Positions 41,030 to 52,200 of a stretch of DNA of 64,000 nucleotides are shown here, in pieces. The notes beneath the pieces are model-generated. The model ran no database searches, was not told where the DNA came from, and saw only the letters and a list, made by a program, of their open reading frames with translations. The stretch's first letter is position 1; every line of letters begins with the position of its first letter. The position numbers and the translations under genes are program-made. Source of the stretch: Hemicordylus capensis (taxonomy: Eukaryota > Chordata > Lepidosauria > Squamata > Cordylidae); contig NC_069657.1 in assembly GCF_027244095.1 (NCBI RefSeq), forward strand, positions 146,378,857-146,442,856, in the 5' to 3' direction.

Positions 41030-42630
41030 AGAGTGGAAGATTCCCCTCTCTTTCTTTTTTCTTATCACACAACCAGCTGGTAATGCCCACCCTGAAAATG
41101 TTGGCTTCTGTTTCTTGAACTAGTACTGAAAAAACCAAACCTCAGCTCTTTCCCATTTCTGGCCTTGGAATCATTAATATGACCTTTTATTTGCAATAAT
41201 ACCAGATAAATTTCCTTCTGGATTCCTGAGCACACAAGAGCAGGAGGAATAACTGAGAACAATTTATTAATCTATGTATCCTTCTCCATTCCAAGCAACC
41301 CCCCCCCAAAACAGTAACTCTACTAAGTTAAAGCATCAGCTATTTATAAAAATATTGTATCAAATTACAAGTGGTGGGGTGGGATATGGGGCAGGAAAAC
41401 AGCACAGAATTAAAGGATACAATAAAAAGTGTTTATTTCCGCACCATAGTCCCAATCCAGATTGAACCCTGTTGATGCTATTTAAAAGGGAAGAAAAAAT
41501 TTGAATGCTAAATGTGTCATGTCTAGATTGGATCTGTACAGATACTTCTAGTATATCAGTAAAATTGAAGCTTCCAAATTATCTTAAAACTGAAGCTTCC
41601 AAATTATCTTAAAGCGAAGCTTCATGCAGAGCGCTTTACAAATGAGAGTATCTAGCTGTGAGATTACATTTATCACTGCTAACATTAACACAATACATGA
41701 AAAAGAACATGCTTGTTGTATGAACAGAAAGCAATTTTTCTGTGTTAGCATCTCAGCTGATAGCTGAAAGACCTTTTAATTTAAAAATACAAATAAGAAT
41801 CAACCCCTTTCTAATGTACTACATTAATTCTAGACATTACAAAGTATATTGTAATTACACTTTGTACTGCTGATAACAAAAACTCTCTCTCCTCAAGTAG
41901 AAGCTCCCTGTCAAATTTCTATTTGAATCCATCCAGTAGTTTCAACCTCTGTGTCCAAGGAGGCAAAAATGGAGTCTACCTCAACTGAAAGCACACCACC
42001 ACCCTTACACTACAGCAGGTAAAAACAAGAATACAGAGATGTTTCCTTTGTACTAGTTCCAAAGAGTAAGAATCAGGGCAGTATTTCCTTTATTTTTTAC
42101 AAACTGTATACTGCCTTTTGTCCTAGGACCCCAAGGCAATGAACAAACCACTCTAAAACAATCATAAAAACATAATAAAAATACAAATCTAACCAAACAG
42201 CTATAAAATTTAGATTACTTCTACTGGACTAGCTTATTTTGGAATATTGCAAGCTTCTGAGACATGCATAAATGTAAGAATTGCACTGAATTTTCTTTCC
42301 TCCTAGAAGCTGGCTCAGTAATATGTATGTGTATGCTTTGCTTTTAGGAACAGAATCCAGAAGAATAGCCCTGTTAGCCTGTAGCAAGAAGGATAAAAAT
42401 CCATGGCACCTGAATAGCTACTTAATGTGGCATGAGCTTGTGTAGGGAGTAAAAGCTTTATCAGATTTTTAACGGTTTCTGTAAAAGGTTCATAAAAAGA
42501 ATCTACCAAAAAGCTACTGAATCTCTCACATGTTGTTTTCTACTGACCCATGCTCTGAAAGTTTGGCATTTCTAACAGAATTATATATCTAACAGTTATG
42601 TGGCAATCATTCTGAAAGTAAAACATTTAT

Positions 42631-42633
<3 letters not shown>

Positions 42634-42670
<37 letters not shown>
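42634..42670. repeat. (CA)n microsatellite
   Basis: About 18 uninterrupted CA units followed by GAGAG. Confidence 0.97.
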
Positions 42671-42673
<3 letters not shown>

Positions 42674-43489
42674 AGTAAACTGGCAACAATGGAAGAGTGG
42701 CATCAATGCCATTTCCCTTCCTTGTTGAATAACTCTAGGGAACAGCTCTGAAACTATGTACTTAGATATAAACTGCCATAGCCACTGGAAAATACATTAA
42801 GCTGGGATGAACAGGACAGTTGCTATCCCCATCCTACTTTCAGAGAATCACCATTTAAAAGCTGCCCCTTTACATCCAGCATTTTTGTTAAAATTAGAAT
42901 TTAACAAATTAACAAAGATTTCGACAGTACAGGGTCAAGAAAAGATCAGTTTTGACATCTCCTACATTACAAAGCCTTGCTCCCCTGGTTTGTCTATCCC
43001 AATCAACACTCCATTACAAATTGCAACCAGTTTTGAAAAATAACATTTAAAATATAAATAAAAGGAAATGAAAAAGATTAATGTTCAATTACATAATTTA
43101 GAAAAGGTGGACCAATTACACTAAACTTTCATGTATCCCTCATGTAATATACAATTTGCTCTTTAATGGATAAGTCTAAAAAGTCTGCAACTCAATTTCA
43201 CAGAGCATGAGCTCCAACACTGTAAAATAATACTTTGCTATAAGTGATACTCTGCCAATCCAGAATATGGCAAGTTTGAGGAAATTCTAGATTGCAGAGG
43301 TGTTTCCCAGAATAAGGTGATTAAATGAGAGTTCTATCATGAATCCTAGAATAGATTTCTTTCTCTCTCTCCTTTCCAAATGGATTCAATATCATATACT
43401 TATGATAGTTTATGAAGCATCATATATCAGGCATCTACTTGTTAGAAGTAGTGTTTTTTATTAATCTCATCATGTTTTTTATTAATCTC

Positions 43490-43575
43490 CTCCGCGGAAT
43501 TGGTCATGGCTGCTGTGAGGGCGGGGCTTGCCATGTACAGCCTGCCATGGACCACCTAAGCCTTTTATATAGATA
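43490..43575 (-). mobile_element. Possible Helitron 5' fragment
   Basis: On the minus strand tctatctatataaaaggctt followed by a GC-rich run (gccccgccctcacagc, aattccgcggagg) resembles the 5' end of the Helitron at 54581. No 3' end found; a GATA repeat blurs the terminus. Confidence 0.35.
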
Positions 43576-46551
43576 GATAGAAGATAGATAGATTAGGTCA
43601 AATGGCCATGAAATGGAAGAGATGTAGTCTGGCGACAATTCTATGTAAAGCTTAAATGTACATAAGATAAGCATGGCCAATAACAAATCTTCTGTGTCTT
43701 AACACATGTAATGTGACAGGATTTTTATTTATTTGGTAAGCTTAAGTAGGTCAACAGAAGAAAAGGACAATTACTTAACAGTAGCCTTGTATTTGAATAA
43801 TGTAACACTGTATCCCAAATCTTGAACCCAATTAGTTCTTAAACAGTCGATATCGGGCTTAAAGCTATCTGAAATGGTTTTAAGACTATATCTGGCCTTA
43901 AGAGAGAGGGAGAATCTTTAAGAGATTTAGTATTTTTGAAATTCAGACACACTAGCATGTCAGGCCAAACTTCTGGAATAAGTTTCCAGAATTTTATCTC
44001 ATTATTTTATCTCATTATACTGGAATTGTGCTTAAACCAGGCAGCACACAAATTTGCTGCTAATATGCAAAGGAATAATGTTCACCATTAGCGACAAGGA
44101 GCTGAAATAAGGTTACAATTCTAGTTAGTCCGCTTTCCCTCACCAGATTTCTTTACAGGTGCTACAGAAATTAGGGTTTTCCCCTATTAATACTGACTGA
44201 AATGAAACCGAGTTACAGTATCCAACCAGGTCTTTCTAAGAGATTTGATAGTGGGAACTATATATAGTTGGATTATTTAAGTGATAAAAATCTAATGTTG
44301 CCCAGCTATGCAAGGAAGTAATAAAATGTCTCATTTTATCCTAGCACTTAGTGCTAGTGTACAAATCAATACAGCTTTTTTCTAGACCACAGTAAATCAT
44401 AGTCACTTAATACAAGTGGCAGAAACCTCCCAAAATTCAGAGAAAGATATAGACAAATTGAGATTCTAGGGTTCACACTCTTTACTACTCCAAGAACAAG
44501 ATCTTAGTTACACCTAATTCTTCCTGCCAGACTGATTTGGTTACTGCCAGACTGATTTGTCTCAGGTAAGCCCTTGAATTGCTGCTATTTTTTCTTCTAC
44601 TCTTTGCCTATTCTTCACACCACAACTCTTTAAAACCTGCTTTACTGTATCATCATATTCTTATACATTCCCTCCTCTCTCCTCAAATATAGTGTATCCA
44701 AACTCCTTTAGATCAGAGAGGACAGTTTAGTCCATTTTTAATTTAGAGTAGATCAACATAATACAAATGGAAACAATCCAGATTGGGATTTCAGGGCCAA
44801 GTAAAAAGCATTCAGGTTTGAAAAGCTGGGGTGCTTTCATGAATTCTGCAGGCAGATGAAATGTCTGCAGTTCTGTTTATCATCCCCTCTTCATCTGACA
44901 GTGGCAGACTGCAGCATTCTCTGCTGCTGGCATTCTGTCCAACCAGCAAGTGAGGGCTGGATACACAGATAAAACAGTAGATAAAGTGCTGAATCACTCC
45001 CCAAGCTGTTTAGGAAAACACGAGGGGCAGTAATTACAACACCGAAAAGTGACATTGCTGTATGAATATGAACAAGGGAAACTATGTATGTCTAGCTGAA
45101 ATGCTTTTTCTGTACTAGCCTGAGACCAGCAGGACCTTCATTAAAAAGCCAGAGCAGCTGAGCCACATGATCATTTTTACAGTTACATCTTACTCCACTG
45201 CAGTTACCCTGTGCTTTCAGTCAGCAGTCCTTCTCCCAATCACTGCACACACTCCCACCTTACTCAACAAACCCATATTTCAGAGTCAGAAGAGCCTATG
45301 ACAGCCCCAGAAGTAGGTCTTGCACTGTCTTTTCAGCAGAGACATGGTACAGAAGTTTAAGTTAGACTCCAAAAAGCAAAAAGAACAACCACATAATGTA
45401 CGGATGCCTCAGAACATCTGAAAAACTATCTCAGTTTTTCTATATGAATTTTTTATTGCAGGTAGACATCTATATTAGTATGCTGTAAGTGAGCAAGGCC
45501 AGCTTTTGCAAACTGGGTCAGCTCTTCAATGCAACGTGACTCCCATTAAAAGCATGGCTCACTCTTAATGGGGTTATGTTGCTAGAGGATTGAAGATTCC
45601 AACTTCTTCCTGATCCTGCCACTGTCTAACGGTATCACCTTGGGATAGTCAGAGTGGTCTGAATGCTGTAAAAGAAGAATAAAGACATAAAGCACCCTGG
45701 GACCCAAGAGCAAGGTATGGAAGAGCTGTACTAAACATAATAAGCCTCAGGTCTTTGAAGGCTTCTTTCTTTCAATGAACTCTTGAATAAATTTCTTACT
45801 TCCCATGAACTTACTTCCTATGAGCATGACAGCTTCTGGAGTCTTCAGAGCATCAAGGCCCATTTAGCACATCTACTCCACTATATTTAGTAACAAGCCC
45901 TTCAGCAGGGATGGCAAGAAAAAGGAGAGGCCCTCCTCTACCATATTTTTGATTTGATGCCATACTGAACTGTTTTCCCTGAAGTGATCGAATGGAAGAA
46001 GAAACACATATGTCTAATGGACTGAGGCAGGAGATCAGATACTAATAGGGCCCTTTTTAGCGTTTTTAAAAAACTAACCCATCAATCTCATTACAGTCTC
46101 CATTTTGTCAGGCCTTCCAGGAATTAAAATCAATACGCACGTTTAAGCTGACAGGCCCAAGATATTAACACTAAGCAGCAAGGGTTTCCTTTGGCCAGGG
46201 AAAGCAGTGTTCAGTTCTTCCAAAGGAGTTGCTGGCTATATAGCAACAACTGATATATTTAAGTCCTATTGATCTCAATGGCAGAGAAGCATACACTGAA
46301 CTCTCTCCTAATAAAATAAGAGACAGATTACAAAGCAATGCTATGCATGATTACTTGGAAGTAAAGCACTGCTCAACAAGGTTTATTGTTTAGGATGGTA
46401 GCCTTAAAATGGCTTCAACATGGCTGTGTAACACCAACATGATGGCTAAGGTAAACTTCAGTCATACTACAAACTACCGGCATAAACTTCAAATTCTCCA
46501 GCAAGTCCAAGTCATTTAGGGGTTTAGATAACCACCATGGGTTTAGATAAA

Positions 46552-46921
46552 GGCTGGGTTCAAAAAATGCCAAACCAGTGATTCAGCCAAGCTGCCGCAG
46601 CCTTGAACACACATGTGAACTCTACTTCCAGTATAGGGAATGATATGCTGAGATTGGGTGCAATATATGAACCTATCAATCCCAGTGTATTCTACCTCAC
46701 TTGTGGGATGGAACAAGACATCTGTAACTGGGATTTGAAGTGAGTGGCAGATGTCCAGTACCATGCCACAAGTAAGGTAGAATATGGTGAGACTGGTGGG
46801 TTCATAGGTCACTCCCTATCTCAGCATATAATTCCCAAGACCAGAATAGGCCTTGCATGTGTGCCTGGGGTTGCAGTAGCTTGGCCAAACCATTGTTCTG
46901 CATTATGTGTGAACCTGGCCA
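46552..46921. mobile_element. Palindromic MITE
   Basis: 370 bp with inverted arms throughout: ggctgggttcaaaaaatgcc faces ggccaggttcacacataatg, gggaatgatatgctgagat faces atctcagcatataattccc, and gtgtattctacctcacttgtgg faces its complement near 46770-46785. No coding. Resembles the 21470 palindrome in architecture. Target duplication unclear. Confidence 0.7.
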
Positions 46922-47011
46922 AAATATTAACTAAGAATCATTGTGCTGGTTCAAAGATTCATACTGTCAAGCATTCTGTTTCCATAAGCAGCCATCTAGA
47001 AGCTTCTAGAA

Positions 47012-47100
47012 CAGGGGAAGGCAATCTTGGCTCTCCAGTTTGTTGAACTACAACTCCCATCATCCTCAACCACAATTTGAGCCAAGGTTGCCTACCCCTG
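47012..47100. mobile_element. hAT-type MITE, short
   Basis: 89 bp, termini CAGGGGAAGGCAA / TTGCCTACCCCTG, flanks ttctagaa (47004-47011) and ctctagaa (47101-47108), 7 of 8 identical. Core contains ctacaactcccatcatcc. Confidence 0.8.
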
Positions 47101-47864
47101 CTCTAGAATGCCACAAGCAGGAAATAAGGTGATGGCCTCCTCTTGTCTACCAGCATTTGGTAATCAGAGGCAGACTGTCTCTGAACATGAAAGCTCCACT
47201 AAACGCCAAGGTATTAGCCGCTGATAGGACTATTCTTTTTTCTTATAGCCAAACTAGCAAGACAACATAAAGATTGATCTGTGCTCATGATTAAACAGCT
47301 CTGCAACTGTTTCACCTCATATCACAGCAAATGGTGGTTGTTCCAATAGTGGGGTTGATGAGAATATAACTTGAGTGCCTAACAGAAAATGTGGCCCCGG
47401 GTATACAAATCAATGATGCTTTTGCATTGTCATGATTGCAGAGCAAGCAACAATCAATTTAATACATATTTTACCACAGTAGTTTGTATGTGGAAAGTGG
47501 TTTTTAGAATGCTACCCAAGCAAGAACAGAAACCAGTATGGAATTAGCTGATACAATTCCCTCCAAAGGTGTGATGAAATTGCTGTCATTCCATAGAATG
47601 AGACATGGTTAAACTCCAAGATCTGAGAACAAGTTAGAGCCAGTTACCCCTCCCATTTTCAGAAGCACGATCTGAAGTTTGTGCTATGGTGCTTTAAGGA
47701 CACGTTTAGAATGGTTCAGTTGATGCGTGGTTAGGACTCTGCATTCCATTCCTGAAGGGTGCAATTTCACATTTCACTTGGTCTCCTATCAGATGTCCCC
47801 TCTTTCTAATTTCACCCACCCTAAATGACACCCTAACCAATGCCAAACAGCACTGGTCACATAT

Positions 47865-48556
47865 CTAACCATGATGGCTATAGGCGACCTCCATGGAGAG
47901 GCCTCCAAATACCGATTGCAGAGGAGCAGTAGCAGAAGAGGGAGCATGCTTTCATCTCCTGCTTGTGTGGCTTCCCAAGGCATCTGGTGGGCCACTTGTG
48001 TGAAACAGAGTGCTGGATAGGCATGGGCCCGGACTGGTCCGGAGGCCATTGTAAAGGCCTCCAGACTGGACCTGACCTGGGCGGTCCAGTTCAGGTGTGT
48101 GTGGGGGGTGCCTTTAAGAGCGGGGGGAGGGTTTACTTACCCCTCCCACCGCTTTCCTGCTCTGGCGCCGTAATTTCAGTAGTAATTGGGGTGGCAGGAT
48201 ACCTCCCTGCCGCCCCTTCCCCGCTGTCGCTATGAAAAACTCTCAGGAGTCCTTTGCGCGCGCACGTCACAGAGACGTGAAGCGCACGCATGATGTGCGT
48301 GCGCGCAAAGGACTCCTTGGAGTTTTTCATAGCAACAGCGGGGAAGGGGTGGCAGGGAGGTATCCTGCCACCCCAATTACTACTGAAATTACGGCGCCAG
48401 AGCGGGAAAGCGGTGGGAGGGATAAGTAAACCCTCCCCCCGCTCTTAAAGCCACCCCCCACCCCAGTGCCAGACCGCAGTTTGGTGGTTCCGTGCACACC
48501 CCTAGTGCTGGACTAGATAGGCCTTAGGTATGATCCTGCAACACTGTTCTTATATC
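47865..48556 (+). repeat. CR1 LINE 3' end, split by a hAT element
   Basis: Sense CR1 tail (gcatctggtgggccacttgtg, then gtgctggactagataggcct after the insert). The hAT element at 48018-48504 separates the halves. Confidence 0.75.
48018..48504. mobile_element. hAT-type non-autonomous element with long internal palindrome
   Basis: 487 bp, ends TAGGCATGGGCCCGG and GTTCCGTGCACACCCCTA. Exact 8-bp duplication gtgctgga at 48010-48017 and 48505-48512. About 165-bp arms (near 48101-48265 and 48300-48461) form one near-perfect palindrome containing cctttgcgcgcgcac and tttgcgcgcacgcac complements. GC- and CpG-rich; no transposase. Confidence 0.9.
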
Positions 48557-49076
48557 ATACACCAGTACTCTGACTGAGCTATAGAAGGCTACTGAGAAAA
48601 AAGTCCTGGCTTAGAATTTAAATTATGCAGTCAAACCTCCATCATACTTGCTTCAATTTATCAAATATACATGTTGATCAAGACCCTGCCTGGAGCTTAA
48701 GAGGAAAAGATCTGGGCAGTTAATGCTCACCAATTTTCTTTCTTGCTAAGGATGAATTTCATTAGCTTTAGGCTGCTGTATCATTTGTGCAAAGGCAACT
48801 TCAAAGCAACATAGCTGTTCTCCTTTGTTTCTTCCAACAAAGCTGTCCAAGGATATGTCCTAATAACTTGGCCTTTGAGCTACCATAGAGGTAATTAGTT
48901 CTTCTGACTTGCTTGTATGCCACTGGCACGTTCAGGGAGATATATATGACTCTCTTGGATGGATGAATGGATGGATGGACAGGTACACAATTTTTAATCT
49001 AAAGATCTTGGAAGTGGATAGCATCACATGGCTCTCAACACAGACTAGACATATTTTTTTTTTTAAAAAATGTCTA

Positions 49077-49082
49077 TTTAAT
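49077..49082 (-). terminator. Candidate CHURC1 poly(A) signal ATTAAA
   Basis: Minus-strand ATTAAA 52 nt after the stop, in gtcattaaataga. The 3' UTR would be very short; no better AATAAA on this strand stands out nearby, so the true end could lie further down. Confidence 0.35.
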
Positions 49083-49133
49083 GACTTGCTGTAACTGGAT
49101 ACAAATCAACACAATAGCACTTTTTTAAAGACT

Positions 49134-49226
49134 TCAGAATAATGGAGTCATCAGATGAGGGTCATCAGGCAAGACACTGATGGAATCTTCTGCTCTGCCA
49201 CAGAGCATGCAGAGCATGGTGTATTC
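49134..49226 (-). CDS. CHURC1: CHURC1 exon 4 and stop
   Basis: 93 bp including TGA, acceptor cttccag. Encodes [20 protein letters not shown] then [14 protein letters not shown] replaces the CLLC of human. Confidence 0.96.
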   Translation of the reverse strand, partial: EYTMLCMLCGRAEDSISVLPDDPHLMTPLF

Positions 49227-52200
49227 CTGGAAGAAGAGAAAAAAATAATATTTACTTTGGAGGGATGAGATAAGACACTTGCTTTATTTGCTGCTTAGAC
49301 AAATTAACTGTATGTCATACAGGTCCAATTCTCAACCAGGGCATCAACAGGATCACCGGCAAAGCCAACACTGAATCTCTCCAAGCTTCTTGGAATCTTA
49401 CTGGATCCAATAACCTCTTTGGGTGGACCATTCTAACAGGCTCCTCACCCCTGCGGAGGTGGGAAGTGGTTGTAAGTCCAACCTTAACCAGATGGTGGTC
49501 CATCCATGGCAGTGGGGAAACTACAGGAGTCCCCACCCAGGGAACACCACCCTGATCAGAGTAAAATACCAAATCAAGCGTGTGACCTGCAATATGCATC
49601 GGTCCAGAGACAACTTGGAATAGGCCCATAGTTGTCATGGCAGCTATGAACTCCTGAGCTACACCAGACAGATTGGTCCAGAAATGAACACTGAAGTCCC
49701 CCAGCACCAAGAGTCTGGGAGACTCCATCTCAAGTTCCGTGACCAAGTCCGTGAGCTCAGTAAGGGATTCCGCTGGGCAGTGGGGCGATCGGTACACCAA
49801 CAGAAGTCCCAATCTATCCCAAACTCAAGTACACACATTCAATATGGTCCAATACCCTAACAGGGACCCTGGTAAGGGAGATTTTATCCTTATAGACCAC
49901 AGACACTCCACCTCCCCGCCCACGTCCCTCACCTGCTCCTCTACAGAATATCCTGGAGGGAGAAGCTGGAACCAAAGTGGACCAACCAAATTTCGGTAAT
50001 ACATACCAGGTCGGCCCCTTCATCCATGATCAAATCATGGATGAGTTCAGGTTTATTTTGGACCAACCTGGCACTACAGAGGAACAGTGTAAGGCTAAGT
50101 GGGTTGTTATGCTATGGTTTATCACCAGTTTATCACCAAGGCAAACACACTGACAGAACATGTGCATGATCCTCATTCTTTCGAACACATCAAATTTATT
50201 ATGGGAACTACCCTGTTTTACAGTCACCAAAACCAGACTTTTAATTGATTGACACTGGTTTCTCTACCATCAACAAACCAGATTTGGGCAGCAAAATGAT
50301 TACTGGCAAGTGAAGACACTTAGTAGACATGATCTTTTGCTGCACTTATCACCTTTTCTACAGCTCTTTTAAATACTGCTTTACAATGTCCATCTCATTT
50401 ACAACACAGTGAGGCAGGTTAGACTGACAGTGTGACTTGCCCAAGGTCACCCAGGGAGCTTCATCCCTGCAGGGGAACGGCTGAACCAGGGCTGCACAGA
50501 GAAATCAACATCCTAGCCACATCCTAGCCATATTATTAAAAGGCAATAAGACCATATTAGTCAGCTCTACAGTGATGTCCAGAGCAGATCAACCCCTATA
50601 GATCAACACCACAATTTATAACATAGTTTAGTCAAAATATTTGTGACTATGGCTTTCAGAAATTTAGTTTAGCTCTAATATCCACTGAGCTGTTTTAGCA
50701 AACATCTTCCACACATTAAAGGCACAGAGGGACATGTAATGTTTTTAATTATTAGCCACTCACATTTTAAAGTGTATTGTGTGTCCAAACTGAGGTCTCT
50801 TTTCCTGTTTAGAAGTGTGAAAGCACTCTATCTCCCCCTGTTGTTAACAAAAAAGCAACTGAAACTATGAACCATTTTCTACACTGGTATCAGAATTTGG
50901 CTAACAAGATTGTTCATCTTCTAAAAGCATACTTACTTAGAAGTTATATGGAAATCAATGCAACTCAATTCCAATCAATGCAACTCAATTCTAAGTAAAT
51001 GCACTATGAAGCAAAAGGTAATAATTTTTGTTGGCTTATCTATTACTAATCTGAGAGCTGATACTGCCACTGTTCCAATTCTGAAGCGCCTAAAGCTTTG
51101 TATAGTATTCAGTTCAGATAGTGCATAGGAGTCAGACATGTAGATGTCAACTTTGCATTGCTTCATTGTTACTGATTAATACTTTCTCACACCTTAAAAT
51201 GCAAACTATTTTCCAATCCTTTATGCTTACAAAACCTATTAAAAGATAAAAGCACCAAGGCTGGGAATCTGTAACTTGCCCAAGGTCATCCAGAGAGTCT
51301 GTAATTAAGAAGAAATCTTGTGTACCTCCAATGTTCTAGCTCTCATGGAATGATTTAATGAAAACTTAAATCATCTTGTTTGATATGGATTTCATGATGT
51401 TCAGAGTTAATTAATCTGTCTAATTAGGAAAAGAGGCACCTTTTAAAGGGGTGGCTCTGTTGTATAAGGGTGAGAGCAACGGTCCCTATTCAGTCCAGCA
51501 TACTGTTCCTCCAAGGGAGGCTGTTGCTGGTGTTTCCCTTGTGCTTCTTTTTAGATTGTGAGCCCTTTCCTTTTCATTCCTTTTGCTATGTAAAACTTTT
51601 TATTGAAGGGCTATATATGCATATTCTTTTTAAAAATAAACAAATGAAATACTATTTTAAAACATACATATGCCCTTTATACTCTTAACAGTGACCTGCA
51701 CGTAGAATAGCAGACAGAACACGTTCTAAAAAGATCAGACCAAACACACCTGGTCTTTTGATTCTTTCAGATGTAACTTTTCCTGTTATAACAAGTGGGT
51801 TTCAAATTATTTTTGTGCCTGAATGACATTAAATTTTTTAAAACAAATTACAGGAGACCACTGAATATCATAACTGTATGTACCTGGTAATCATCCACTA
51901 CGCTGAAAGTATACTCATGCCTGGCGATCACATGGTGACAGTTCTTACATACATCTGAAATGAAAACCAAGAGCTTTAAAAAGACAATCAGTTTGGAAAA
52001 TGACATCACTTAAGGGCCCAATCATGCTAATGCTCTGAAACAGAGCTGCGCAAATCAAATATCTTGTTTCAAAAGATATCCACTGATTAGGAGTGGCATA
52101 GCTCAAAGGAAGAAACTCGGTAGAATTATGTGGTATGGGGTGCTCAGTCATCACCCATGCCGATCTCCTAGTCTTGCCTGCCCACTAGGGATGTGCACAA

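Larger units (their letters stand above)
41030..46540. other. Intergenic region between convergent GPX2 and CHURC1
   Basis: Mostly unassigned AT-rich DNA. It includes a 25-bp tandem duplication around gaagcttccaaattatctta (41566-41615), a worn LINE tail at about 42080-42200, a decayed repeat at 42350-42500 containing agccctgttagcctgtagca, and a GATA microsatellite at 43565-43593. No ORF with conserved protein sequence. Confidence 0.6.
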
